Shown here: piece by piece, positions 43,153 to 51,376 of the stretch
Layout: each line of letters starts with the position of its first letter
Numbering within the stretch: position 1 is the stretch's first letter
Source of the DNA: Chryseobacterium sp. SNU WT5
GTDB taxonomy: Bacteria > Bacteroidota > Bacteroidia > Flavobacteriales > Weeksellaceae
Direction: 5' to 3'
Length of the DNA: 64,000 nucleotides
NCBI RefSeq assembly: GCF_007362475.1
Contig: NZ_CP041687.1
Coordinates: forward strand, 930,001-994,000
The notes under the pieces: model-generated
The model's database searches: none
What the model saw: only the letters and a program-made list of their open reading frames with translations
Told to the model about the DNA's origin: nothing
Position numbers and translations under genes: made by a program

Positions 43153-44160
43153 CTATCTCGGAATTTCAATTGCTTCCAGAATCTGACGAATAATTTCATC
43201 GGCAGTTAAACCCTCCATTTCATGTTCGGGGGAAACCATTACGCGATGGCGCAGAACGGCGTAACTTGCCTCTTTGATATCTTCTGGTGTTACGAAATCT
43301 CTTCCACGAACGGCGGCAAAAGATTTGGACGCCGTCAATAAAGCCAGACTTGCTCTCGGTGAAGCACCTAAATAGAGGAATTGATTCTCTCTCGTGTTCA
43401 CTATAATTTTTGCGATATATTCTAACAAATGAGTTTCCACGACCACATCTTTTACAAGATTCTGATACATTTTCAACTGCGCTCCGGAAATCACTTTCTG
43501 AACGGCATCGGTTTTATCTTCTAATCTATTTTCATGTTGGTTTTTAATGATTTGTACTTCTTGCGAAAGATTCGGATAACCGACATTTATTTTGAAAAGA
43601 AAACGGTCGAGTTGGGCTTCCGGAAGTCGATACGTTCCTTCGTGCTCAATTGGATTTTGAGTAGCAACAACGAGGAAAGGTTCCTGCATTTCGTACTGTT
43701 TTCCATCTATGGTGATTTGGCGTTCTTCCATGACTTCAAACAAAGCAGCTTGCGTTTTTGCTGGTGAACGGTTGATCTCATCAATCAAAATAAAACTGGA
43801 AAATATGGGTCCTTTTTTAAATTCAAACTCAGAATTTTTAACGTTAAAAATAGAAGTTCCCAAAATATCTGACGGCATTAAATCTGGTGTAAACTGAATT
43901 CTACTGAAACCAACATCGATCGTTTTTGCCAATAATTTTGCCGTAATGGTTTTCGCCACGCCCGGCACACCTTCTATCAAAACGTGTCCATTGGATAAAA
44001 GCGCGACCAATAAATGTTCAATCATCGATTCTTGCCCGATAATTACTTTTCCAATTTCGGCTTTTACCAATTCCAGACTTTGTTGAAGTTCGGTCATATC
44101 CAATCGGGAATGAAATTCTGTATTTGTATTTTCTTGATTTTGATTTTCAAAATTTTCCAT
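43153..44160 (-). CDS. MoxR-family AAA+ ATPase
   Basis: A 335-residue AAA+ ATPase. Walker A is GVPGVAKT (64-71), Walker B FILIDE (123-128), and sensor and lid regions follow (ATQNPIEHEGTYRLPEAQLD, LGASPRASLALLTASKS). MoxR proteins act as chaperones for vWA and DUF58 proteins and are linked to stress resistance. The gene is part of the membrane cluster and starts 50 bp after the DUF4350 gene. Confidence 0.95.
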   Translation of the reverse strand: MENFENQNQENTNTEFHSRLDMTELQQSLELVKAEIGKVIIGQESMIEHLLVALLSNGHVLIEGVPGVAKTITAKLLAKTIDVGFSRIQFTPDLMPSDILGTSIFNVKNSEFEFKKGPIFSSFILIDEINRSPAKTQAALFEVMEERQITIDGKQYEMQEPFLVVATQNPIEHEGTYRLPEAQLDRFLFKINVGYPNLSQEVQIIKNQHENRLEDKTDAVQKVISGAQLKMYQNLVKDVVVETHLLEYIAKIIVNTRENQFLYLGASPRASLALLTASKSFAAVRGRDFVTPEDIKEASYAVLRHRVMVSPEHEMEGLTADEIIRQILEAIEIPR

Positions 44161-44210
44161 AATTATATTGGGTTCAATGGTATTCTATTTTAATTTAAAT
44201 TGCTGTGATT

Positions 44211-45368
44211 TTAAAGTAAAATCTCGTCTAACAACTTATTCATTTTCATTAAATCTGCCTGCATCACGCTTGCATAAGGATCCTGTCCTTTTTTTATCAA
44301 TTCGGTGGCTTCTTTAATTTTCTCCACACTTTTTCCTGTTTTCAAATGGAGAAGGTTGATAAATTTCTCATCTAAATCTTTGGTATCAATCATTAAATCC
44401 ATTCTCACCCGATTCAGAAAGTATTGCGCTTTCTTGGCCATCATATCGTGAAAATCTCCTTCCTGTAAATATAAATTCCCGATGCTTTTTACAAATTCAA
44501 CCGATTTATTTTTCTTGGCTTCAATAATGGGAACAATTCTCTGTTTGCGTTTTGCATTAAAAATGATAAACAGTAAAAGTCCGCCTAATAATAACCACCA
44601 AGCATAACGCAAACCAGGACTGGCTAAAATAAATCGCAACGGCGAACGAGATTCTGCTACATTTTTATTATCACCTGAAAACCAAACTGTTTCACGATTA
44701 GGTAGATAAGAAAATACATCTTGAACATATTTCTCGTTTCCGGGTTTTAGTAAATAGTAATTGGTCAATATCAAAGGTTCTGAATGTAAATAAAGATGAC
44801 CTTTCCCGTGATTAATCTTTATAAAATTTGCAATTTTAGTTTCACTTTCTTCTATTCCTAAAATTTCATGTTTTTCGATAATCAGTTCAAATACTTTTCC
44901 TGAGGGTAGCTTATCTAACAGTAATGAATCCTTCGAAAATTTATGATCAGTTAATGTTAACAAATAACGGTCTTCATAATTGACCTTGGACACAAAGAAT
45001 CCAAGAGAATCTGCTATCTTTCGACTAAAGGAACCGGTTAGTACCATTGCGTCTGAACCTTTTTTTACGTTCTGAAGAATTTTGTTCCAGGATTCCGAAT
45101 CTATTTCTGACTCGATTATTAAGATGTTATGCGGTTTTAATTTTTGAGTTTTGTAGAAGTCATAAGGTGAAAAATTGGTTCGTTTTACTTTATCATTCAA
45201 CAGTTGATCAACTTCTTTAGAAAAAATAAAAAGTCCGAAAGGTGATTTTTCATTAACGTCGAAATTTTTACGCCAATCGGTAACGGCGGATTTGCTCAAT
45301 TCCAGCAACGCCAAAACCACCATCACGATGATGAAAATTAAACCATATAATTTGAACGTCTTATTCAT
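44211..45368 (-). CDS. DUF4350 domain-containing membrane protein
   Basis: A 385-residue protein with an N-terminal membrane segment (LIFIIVMVVLALLEL, residues 10-24), an outer domain with the DUF4350 pattern (SPFGLFIFSKEVDQLL, NILIIESEI, DAMVLTGSFSRK), a second membrane segment near residue 255 (YAWWLLLGGLLLFIIF) and a cytoplasmic tail with helices. The family occurs in MoxR/DUF58/DUF4129 clusters of Bacteroidota and Actinobacteria. The gene lies 27 bp after the DUF4129 gene. Function unknown. Confidence 0.88.
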   Translation of the reverse strand: MNKTFKLYGLIFIIVMVVLALLELSKSAVTDWRKNFDVNEKSPFGLFIFSKEVDQLLNDKVKRTNFSPYDFYKTQKLKPHNILIIESEIDSESWNKILQNVKKGSDAMVLTGSFSRKIADSLGFFVSKVNYEDRYLLTLTDHKFSKDSLLLDKLPSGKVFELIIEKHEILGIEESETKIANFIKINHGKGHLYLHSEPLILTNYYLLKPGNEKYVQDVFSYLPNRETVWFSGDNKNVAESRSPLRFILASPGLRYAWWLLLGGLLLFIIFNAKRKQRIVPIIEAKKNKSVEFVKSIGNLYLQEGDFHDMMAKKAQYFLNRVRMDLMIDTKDLDEKFINLLHLKTGKSVEKIKEATELIKKGQDPYASVMQADLMKMNKLLDEILL

Positions 45369-45395
45369 ATTTATTAAAACCTCAACAAGGTTTCT

Positions 45396-46184
45396 TTATA
45401 TCTTAAAATTTAAAAACTTCTGTTTGAAGGTATTATAATTCTCTTCATTCACCTCAAATTCACCATACCAAACATAATCGAAAATATAAGCCAGTTCTTT
45501 GAAACCCATTTTTAATTCTTTGGTTTTTAACTCTGACAAATAATCCTTATTGGTTTTTTCGGCATTCCAGGTAATGAGCTTTTTATCAGCCAATTTCTTT
45601 AAGACTAATAAAAATTGATAGCGAACTGCAGAACGGTAATCTTTCTGTCGTTCAAATTTTTTAATGCTTTCGCTGAAATTAATTTCGTGGATATTCTCGT
45701 GAAGATCCTGATCGGCAATTTTGAATTTTTTATTTTTCTTGCTGAAAAAGAAATTTCCGTCTTTGCCCAATAAAAATTTTATTAAAAAGTAAAGGACAAA
45801 CCCGATAACGATTATCGCAAAAATTCGCATAATATTCTCAGCATATTTTTCCGTTTTGTTTGGGTCAACTTTGCCAAAAATCGATTCCAGAATTTTGCGA
45901 ATTCTTTTCTGAATTTTTTGCCAAAGCGATTCTCTTGGTTTTATAGTCGTGTAATCGTAATCTGAACCTTTGTATTTGGATTGAAATTTCTCTTCAAAAC
46001 TTTTTGAAAAAACAATATTATCGGTCGTCGGTTTTTCAAGCAAAAGAGAATCGGTATAATACTGCCCGTTTTTAGAAATTTGCACAGAATCTTTATAACC
46101 GGACATCGGTGGTGGCGGAAGTTCCTGAGAACTTCCGGATATAAATTGTAATAGAGAAATGAAGATGACTATCCTAAATTTCAT
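45396..46184 (-). CDS. DUF4129-type membrane protein
   Basis: A 262-residue protein with a signal peptide (MKFRIVIFISLLQFISGSSQ), a periplasmic stretch, one membrane segment near residue 135 (IFAIIVIGFVLYFLIKFLL) and a cytoplasmic DUF4129-like domain (YRSAVRYQFLLVLKKLADKK, YIFDYVWYGEFEV). I use the ATG at 46184, which gives a proper signal peptide; a start at 46202 is possible. It overlaps the upstream membrane protein gene by 11 bp. Such domains accompany MoxR and transglutaminase genes. Confidence 0.85.
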   Translation of the reverse strand: MKFRIVIFISLLQFISGSSQELPPPPMSGYKDSVQISKNGQYYTDSLLLEKPTTDNIVFSKSFEEKFQSKYKGSDYDYTTIKPRESLWQKIQKRIRKILESIFGKVDPNKTEKYAENIMRIFAIIVIGFVLYFLIKFLLGKDGNFFFSKKNKKFKIADQDLHENIHEINFSESIKKFERQKDYRSAVRYQFLLVLKKLADKKLITWNAEKTNKDYLSELKTKELKMGFKELAYIFDYVWYGEFEVNEENYNTFKQKFLNFKI

Positions 46185-47142
46185 GGGTGCCAATCGTATC
46201 AATTTCTGATAAGTCTACGTTTCTGTGAAGGTCTGTTCGGCTGTCGTAATACTGCAAACCGGAGTTGACGAAAATAACGTTCATCATTAAAAATGAAAAT
46301 AGAAGCGATACGCCATACAAGATAAAAATGAAAATTCCCATCGGACCTTCAAAAGGATTTTGTTGTAATTCGCCAGTTTCCGGAATCGTCATCATTCCAC
46401 CAAAAATGAACATCATTGGGATCATAGTGAAAATAGAAGATACCGTTTGAATAATAAAATACATGACAATGGTCGAACCCCAATATTTCCAAAATGGAGA
46501 TTTTTCTCTTCCATTTTTATAGGAGAATTGCGCTCTTACGGCATAACTTAAAGATTCAAAAAATCCTTTTCTCGTATTGAAATAATCGAACATTAAAAAA
46601 TTCACGACGTTCATCAAGGCTGGTCCCAATAATATCAGTAAAAAGAATCCGATAAGGATAAACATTAAAACCACCGTTAACCCGAAAACGATCATTGCTA
46701 ATGGAGTTACAATAAAAAACAATCCGAGAAATAATTTAAAAAACCGCCCGACATTATTTTTCAAATCGTTTAAAATCTCATCGGCTTTAATGTTCTTATT
46801 TCCAGTTTCTGTTAATCTTTTCAGATATAAAATCGGATAAGAATACGAAACCATGGTCACTGCCAGAAATAGAATAAATACAATGGTGGATACTAAAATC
46901 AGCACCGCTTGATTCTCTTGAAAATAGGCTTCAAAATAATAATTCTGTCCGCTGGTATTCGAGCCCAACATTTGCGAAAATAACTCCCGATAACCCAAGA
47001 CAAAAATAATCACCATCAGAATTAATAAAATCCCATTGATTAAAAGATAATTTTTGAAATAGTTTTTCCCGTGCTCTTTAAAAAAAGCAAACGTGTCGCT
47101 AATGAACGTTCCGAAGTCTCTCTTCTGATAAAATTGAATCAT
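46174..47142 (-). CDS. Polytopic membrane protein of the MoxR cluster
   Basis: A 322-residue protein with about six membrane helices (for example LINGILLILMVIIFVLG, LTVVLMFILIGFFLLILLG, FIFILYGVSLLFSFLMM). It has no clear family name for me; similar proteins of unknown function (DUF4013-like in layout) sit between the SpoIIM and DUF4129 genes in flavobacteria. It overlaps the SpoIIM gene by 44 bp at its start and the DUF4129 gene by 11 bp at its end, so production of the three proteins is coupled. Confidence 0.8.
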   Translation of the reverse strand: MIQFYQKRDFGTFISDTFAFFKEHGKNYFKNYLLINGILLILMVIIFVLGYRELFSQMLGSNTSGQNYYFEAYFQENQAVLILVSTIVFILFLAVTMVSYSYPILYLKRLTETGNKNIKADEILNDLKNNVGRFFKLFLGLFFIVTPLAMIVFGLTVVLMFILIGFFLLILLGPALMNVVNFLMFDYFNTRKGFFESLSYAVRAQFSYKNGREKSPFWKYWGSTIVMYFIIQTVSSIFTMIPMMFIFGGMMTIPETGELQQNPFEGPMGIFIFILYGVSLLFSFLMMNVIFVNSGLQYYDSRTDLHRNVDLSEIDTIGTHEI

Positions 47143-48103
47143 GTAATTGTGTTTTTTTTGCTACTAAATATGGATATATAAAATAATAGTAGCCGATTAA
47201 CGAAAGCGTCCCAAATATTAGCAGAACATTAATAAATCCAGGCATTACCAAAGCGTATCTGGTAACATAACCTTCAATAAATCCTGCGACAATCGTAAAT
47301 GGAACCGTACTTAAAAATATTTTAAAAGCATCTTTAAAACCTAATTTAAAGGAATTAAATCGCGAATAAGTTTTCGGAAAAAGAATTGAGGCTCCTAAAA
47401 TTAATCCAGCCATCGCTTCCACAACCATGCTGAAAATTTCGAATACTCCATGAAGCCAAATCCCACTGGCACTTTCTTTTAACGCCCCATGTTCATGGAA
47501 AAAGTATTGAAATGAACCGAGCATAATGCTATTTTGCAGTAACGCATATAAAGTTCCTACTCCACCGAAAACGCCGTAAATAAAGAGAATAGCACCAACT
47601 TTAAGATTATTAAAAATAATAGCAATCGAACTTCCCCAGTTTGAACCTTGCTGATAAACGCCAACCGCATTTCCTTTTTCAATATTCTCAATGGTTTTGT
47701 TCACATATTCATCTCCCAAAATAATCCGTACAAAATCTTTGTCGTAATACGCTGAAATAAAACCAATTAAAGTAAAAAGAATAAAGAAGCCGAACGCATA
47801 AAATAAATACCTACGATAGTGATGAACCAAAAGTGGAACTTCAGTTTTAAAAAACTCCAACAATCGATTTTGTTCTGACCGTTTGGTTTTATAAATTCGC
47901 TGGAAAATAAGCGAGGAAAGATTGTTGAGATAAATCGTGGTTTTGCTTTTGGGATAATAAGTTTGTGCAAACGATAAGTCATTTACCAAATTAATGTACA
48001 GCGACGAGAGATCATCTGGATTTTTTTTAATTTTTCCAGCGATAACCTGCTCGATTCCCAACCATTTTTCTTTATTTTGTTTGATAAACGCAACCTCTCT
48101 CAT
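47099..48103 (-). CDS. Stage II sporulation protein M (SpoIIM)-family membrane protein
   Basis: A 334-residue integral membrane protein of the SpoIIM/DUF95 family. The soluble N-terminal helices (NKEKWLGIEQVIAGKIKK) are followed by about five membrane segments and the family signature around FGGVGTLYALLQNSIMLG and HGVFEIFSMVVEAMAGLILG. In sporulators SpoIIM is a part of the DMP peptidoglycan machine; here, in a non-sporulating group, the role is unknown. It is the first gene of the minus-strand cluster, with its ATG only 22 bp from the divergent RDD gene. Confidence 0.9.
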   Translation of the reverse strand: MREVAFIKQNKEKWLGIEQVIAGKIKKNPDDLSSLYINLVNDLSFAQTYYPKSKTTIYLNNLSSLIFQRIYKTKRSEQNRLLEFFKTEVPLLVHHYRRYLFYAFGFFILFTLIGFISAYYDKDFVRIILGDEYVNKTIENIEKGNAVGVYQQGSNWGSSIAIIFNNLKVGAILFIYGVFGGVGTLYALLQNSIMLGSFQYFFHEHGALKESASGIWLHGVFEIFSMVVEAMAGLILGASILFPKTYSRFNSFKLGFKDAFKIFLSTVPFTIVAGFIEGYVTRYALVMPGFINVLLIFGTLSLIGYYYFIYPYLVAKKTQLHDSILSEERLRNVH

Positions 48104-48125
48104 TCGATGCTAAAATAATAAAAAT

Positions 48126-48878
48126 ATGTCGCTCATTGCCATAAATACTTCACAAAATGTAAATATAAATTTCAATACTGCGAGTATTGGTGAGCGCATT
48201 TTGGCCTTCATTATAGATCTTCTCATTAAAGGAGCCTATGTTCTGATTCTTTTCTGGATTCTTTTCAAAGTGTTTAATTTCGCATCGTATATCAACGGTC
48301 TTGATAATTGGTCGCAAATGGCCGTATATATTATCCTTACGGTTCCGATTCACATTTACACTTTGGTTAGTGAAAGTCTAATGGAAGGACAGACTTTTGG
48401 CAAGAAACTTCTCAAAATAAAAGTGGTGAAAATCGATGGATTCCAAGCGAGTTTCGGAGACTATTTGATGCGGTGGTTCTTTCGATTGATTGATGTTTTC
48501 TCCAATTCAGGCGTGGTCGGTTTAGTCAGCATGATCGTTTCTAAACACAACCAAAGACTGGGTGGAATTGCTTCCGGCACCGCAGTTATTTCATTAAAAA
48601 ACCGCGTCAATATTTCACATACCATTTTAGAAAACCTAAAAGAAGATTATATTCCTCTTTTCCCGCAAGTGATCGCCTTAACTGATAACGACGTAAGAAT
48701 CATTAAAGAAAATTATCAAAAAGCACTGAAAATTGATGATCGCCAGGTCGTTTCAAAACTGTCAACTAAAATCAAAGAGATTCTGAAACTGGAAATTGAT
48801 CCCACCAAAATGACGGAGCGACAATTCATCAACGTCGTCATTAAAGACTATAATTTCTACACGGGAAAGGATCTGTAA
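48126..48878 (+). CDS. RDD family membrane protein
   Basis: A 250-residue protein with an RDD domain: IGERILAFIIDLLIKGAYVL (first helix with the conserved Arg and Asp), a second helix, and GQTFGKKLLKIKVVK followed by a third helix. The C-terminal 90 residues are soluble and helical. RDD proteins are often found beside SpoIIM, MoxR and DUF58 genes. It is divergent from the SpoIIM gene with only 22 bp between the start codons, so both may be controlled from one site. Confidence 0.9.
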   Translation: MSLIAINTSQNVNINFNTASIGERILAFIIDLLIKGAYVLILFWILFKVFNFASYINGLDNWSQMAVYIILTVPIHIYTLVSESLMEGQTFGKKLLKIKVVKIDGFQASFGDYLMRWFFRLIDVFSNSGVVGLVSMIVSKHNQRLGGIASGTAVISLKNRVNISHTILENLKEDYIPLFPQVIALTDNDVRIIKENYQKALKIDDRQVVSKLSTKIKEILKLEIDPTKMTERQFINVVIKDYNFYTGKDL

Positions 48879-48940
48879 ATGATGATTTGGGCAGACATTT
48901 GGCAAAGCCGAACCTTTTTTAATTTATTATTGTTTTTTAT

Positions 48941-49020
48941 GGCAGCGATTTCCGCCTTCCGTTCCCGCTTTTTTATTCCACTTCGTTTCATAAAAAGAGC
49001 TCCACTCAAGTCGGGCTGCA
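48941..49020 (-). repeat. Dispersed intergenic hairpin repeat, copy D
   Basis: On the minus strand TGCAGCCCGACTTGAGTGGA then GCTCTTTTT, a short loop, AAAAAAGCGGGAACGGAAGG and CGGAAATCGCTGCC. Arms are nearly identical to copy C (24138-24234). A partial extra end (GGCAGACATTTGGC) lies just before it at 48890. It occupies the gap between the RDD and GNAT genes. Confidence 0.85.
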
Positions 49021-49075
49021 ATGATCGCATCCGAACGAGGTCAGTCATAATTAGAGAATCTTTCTTCCATTTATT

Positions 49076-49093
49076 TTCCTTAAATTTAAGGAA
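49076..49093. promoter_or_regulatory. Perfect palindrome upstream of the GNAT gene
   Basis: TTCCTTAAATTTAAGGAA is an 18-bp perfect palindrome ending 15 bp before the ATG at 49109. TAAATTTA in its centre resembles a weak -7 box. It may be an operator; no regulator is known. Confidence 0.4.
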
Positions 49094-49108
49094 CTAAAAA
49101 AGATTACA

Positions 49109-49399
49109 ATGAAATACGAAAATAACAGATCAGGAAACGGTGGCGTTTTAACTTTGAGTAAGGAAGAGGACGAAGTAGGCAGATTGACCTACACCATTTT
49201 CCCGGACGAAAATAAATTAGTTATTTCGTACGTCTTGGTTCATTCAAAATTCGAAGGAAAAGGAATGGGGAAATATTTAGTCGAAGAAGGCATCAAATTC
49301 GCCCGCGAAAATAGCTGGAAAGTTTATCCACATTGTTCTTACGCACGTTCGGTCATGAACAGAATGAAAGATGTTGATGATATTTTATTAGAAAGATAA
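49109..49399 (+). CDS. GNAT-family N-acetyltransferase, YjdJ-like
   Basis: A 96-residue protein of the small COG2388-type GNAT group. The acetyl-CoA binding motif is seen as VHSKFEGKGMGKYLVEEGIKFAREN (given here across two pieces: SKFEGKGMGKYLVE and EGIKFAREN), and the end has PHCSYARSVM. Such short proteins are about 90-100 residues long. The substrate is unknown. A strong terminator follows immediately. Confidence 0.88.
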   Translation: MKYENNRSGNGGVLTLSKEEDEVGRLTYTIFPDENKLVISYVLVHSKFEGKGMGKYLVEEGIKFARENSWKVYPHCSYARSVMNRMKDVDDILLER

Positions 49400-49404
49400 A
49401 AAAG

Positions 49405-49433
49405 CAAAACCCATAGAAATTCTATGGGTTTTG
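49405..49433 (+). terminator. Terminator after the GNAT gene
   Basis: Perfect 13-bp stem CAAAACCCATAGA / TCTATGGGTTTTG with a 3-nt loop. It also lies 20 bp after the end of the convergent agmatinase gene and can serve both. Confidence 0.9.
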
Positions 49434-49453
49434 TATTTAATAAAATCTAACTT

Positions 49454-50308
49454 TTAATTGTTATTGATGTGGTAATACGCCAACATCTTATAATACAGTT
49501 TCGCTGCTAAGAAAGCAGTCGGTTTCGGCATTGGAGAATCCATTAATTCAACAATATCAAAAGCAACCACATTGCATTTTTCAAACACCTTTCTCAACAA
49601 TTCCAAAGTTGGATACCATTGTAAACCACCTGGTTCCGGAGTTCCCGTTGAGGGAGCGATCGATGGATCGAAAGCATCCAAATCAATCGTGATATAAACG
49701 TTTCCGGAAACTTTCTCTAACACATCATTGATCCAGTTTTCATTATTGGCAATTTGGTGCGCCCAGAAACACTGTTCCTTATTCACATATTCTATTTCCC
49801 CAATATCGCAAGAACGGATTCCTACCTGAACCAAATTATGTTTTTGGCTCGCTTCATAAACCGCACAGGCATGATTAGAAGTTGAACCATGAAAGTCAGG
49901 ACGCAAATCGGTGTGTGCATCTAATTGCAAAACCGTTAGATTTTCATATTTCTCACCAACCGCACGTATCGATCCAATAGATACGGAATGTTCACCACCA
50001 AAAAGAGTAAATAACTTTCCGTCATTAGCAAGGAGTTCCTTTGTTTTGTTGTAAACCGCTTCTGTCATGGCTTCAGGAGAAGATTTCTCTGTGATATCTC
50101 CCGCAAGATAAACGCCTTCCAAATAAGGTTCTGTACTGGTTTCGATATCGTACAATTCCATATTTTCGGAAGCATCTAAAAAAAGTTCCGGGCCTTTATC
50201 CGCGCCTTTTCCCCAAGTAGAAGTTCCATCATAAGGAACGGTTATCAACATTACTTTAGAGGTTTCTAGCTGACCAAATTCTTCCGGAATATCTGCGTAT
50301 GTTTTCAT
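49454..50308 (-). CDS. speB: Agmatinase
   Basis: A 284-residue ureohydrolase that hydrolyses agmatine to putrescine and urea. All Mn-binding motifs are present: FGGEHSVSIG, QLDAHTDLRPDF and TIDLDAFDPSIAPSTGTPEP. Together with the arginine decarboxylase at 51377 it makes putrescine from arginine. The HAD gene lies between the two but on the other strand. Confidence 0.92.
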   Translation of the reverse strand: MKTYADIPEEFGQLETSKVMLITVPYDGTSTWGKGADKGPELFLDASENMELYDIETSTEPYLEGVYLAGDITEKSSPEAMTEAVYNKTKELLANDGKLFTLFGGEHSVSIGSIRAVGEKYENLTVLQLDAHTDLRPDFHGSTSNHACAVYEASQKHNLVQVGIRSCDIGEIEYVNKEQCFWAHQIANNENWINDVLEKVSGNVYITIDLDAFDPSIAPSTGTPEPGGLQWYPTLELLRKVFEKCNVVAFDIVELMDSPMPKPTAFLAAKLYYKMLAYYHINNN

Positions 50309-50355
50309 AATTATTCGTTTTTAAATATTTTCTCAAAAACTGAGAATTCGATTTT

Positions 50356-50363
50356 CAAAGATA
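50356..50363 (-). promoter_or_regulatory. Probable -7 element of speB
   Basis: TATCTTTG on the minus strand matches TAnnTTTG, 47 bp before the ATG. No well-spaced TTG. Confidence 0.4.
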
Positions 50364-50459
50364 AGAAAATGTAGGGATTTTATTTATTGAAGTTTCCGAT
50401 TTTCCCCAAATTAATCTTATATATTATTCAAAATTTTTTAATTTTACAAAAACCAATCA

Positions 50460-51119
50460 ATGCCATTAAAAGCTGTTTTATTCGATATGGATGGAGTGAT
50501 CGTTGACACCGAACCACTCCATAGAAGAGCATATTTTCAAATGTTTAAAGATTTAAATATTGAGGTTTCCGAAGAATTATACACTTCTTTTACGGGAGCT
50601 TCAACCAAAAAAGTTTGTAATACCGTGATTGAAAAATTTCAGTTACAAAAATCACATGAAGAGCTAGCATTTATAAAAAGAAAATATTTCAAGGACTATT
50701 TTTATAACGATGCAGACTTTCATCTAATTACAGGAGTTAGAAATTTGATTGAAAATTATTTTGCAAACGGAATTAAACTCTTGCTCGCGTCTTCTGCAAG
50801 TATGACGACGATCAATATGGTTTTTGAAAAATTCGAACTGGAAAAATATTTCATTGGAAAAATAAGTGGTGCCGATTTGAAAGAATCGAAACCTCATCCG
50901 GAAATTTTTCTTCTTGCATCGGAAATTGCTGACGAACCCAAAGAAAACTGCATGATTATCGAAGATTCTACGAATGGAATTATCGCTGCTCATTCTGCTG
51001 GAATTTTCTGTACGGCGTATAAAAGTGAACATTCTGTTGGTCAGAATTATGAGAAAGCAAACTTGGTGATTTCAGACTTTTCGGAGATTGAGGTTGAGAA
51101 AATGAAGAACTGTTTTTAA
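50460..51119 (+). CDS. HAD-family hydrolase, beta-phosphoglucomutase-like
   Basis: A 219-residue HAD phosphatase. Motif I is LFDMDGVIVDTEPLHRRAY (Asp nucleophile and DxD pattern), motif II LLASSASMTTI, and motif III/IV ESKPHPEIF plus MIIEDSTNGIIAAHSAG. The alpha-helical cap between residues 15 and 80 is of the C1 type found in beta-phosphoglucomutase and phosphonatase. The substrate is likely a sugar phosphate but cannot be told. Confidence 0.9.
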   Translation: MPLKAVLFDMDGVIVDTEPLHRRAYFQMFKDLNIEVSEELYTSFTGASTKKVCNTVIEKFQLQKSHEELAFIKRKYFKDYFYNDADFHLITGVRNLIENYFANGIKLLLASSASMTTINMVFEKFELEKYFIGKISGADLKESKPHPEIFLLASEIADEPKENCMIIEDSTNGIIAAHSAGIFCTAYKSEHSVGQNYEKANLVISDFSEIEVEKMKNCF

Positions 51120-51140
51120 GGTTCTGATAACAAAATTTCA

Positions 51141-51157
51141 ACCACATAAGCACTTAG
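51141..51157 (+). repeat. Single end-like sequence of the ACCACAAAG family
   Basis: ACCACATAAGCACTTAG resembles the ends of the cassette at 42552 and of the 25481 element, but no inverted partner is found nearby, so it may be a remnant. Confidence 0.4.
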
Positions 51158-51241
51158 ATGTCACATTAATTTTAGTGAAATGCACAGCTCACAGAAGATT
51201 TGCAGCGATCATCTTTGAAAAGAAATCCTGAAAGTTGTTTT

Positions 51242-51337
51242 AGCCTAGATGGAAATCTCGTCTAAAAACGAGATAAACTGGCATCCTTTATTGAGGAGGA
51301 ACGACGAAAGAAAGATATAGTGGACAGCTGGACTGCA
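51242..51337 (+). repeat. Dispersed intergenic hairpin repeat, copy B
   Basis: Starts AGCCTAGATGGAAATC, has an added hairpin ATCTCGT / ACGAGAT, then CTGGCATCCTTTATTG and ends AAAGATATAGTGGACAGCTGG and ACTGCA (together 27 nt, shared with copy A at 22 or more positions). It lies downstream of the HAD gene on the same strand. Confidence 0.8.
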
Positions 51338-51340
51338 AAT

Positions 51341-51369
51341 AAAAAGGAGCGACAATGATGTTGCTCCTT
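51341..51369 (-). terminator. Terminator of speA
   Basis: AAGGAGC / GCTCCTT with a loop containing further weak pairs; on the minus strand a T run follows. It is 8 bp after the arginine decarboxylase stop. Confidence 0.8.
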
Positions 51370-51376
51370 CAATTTT

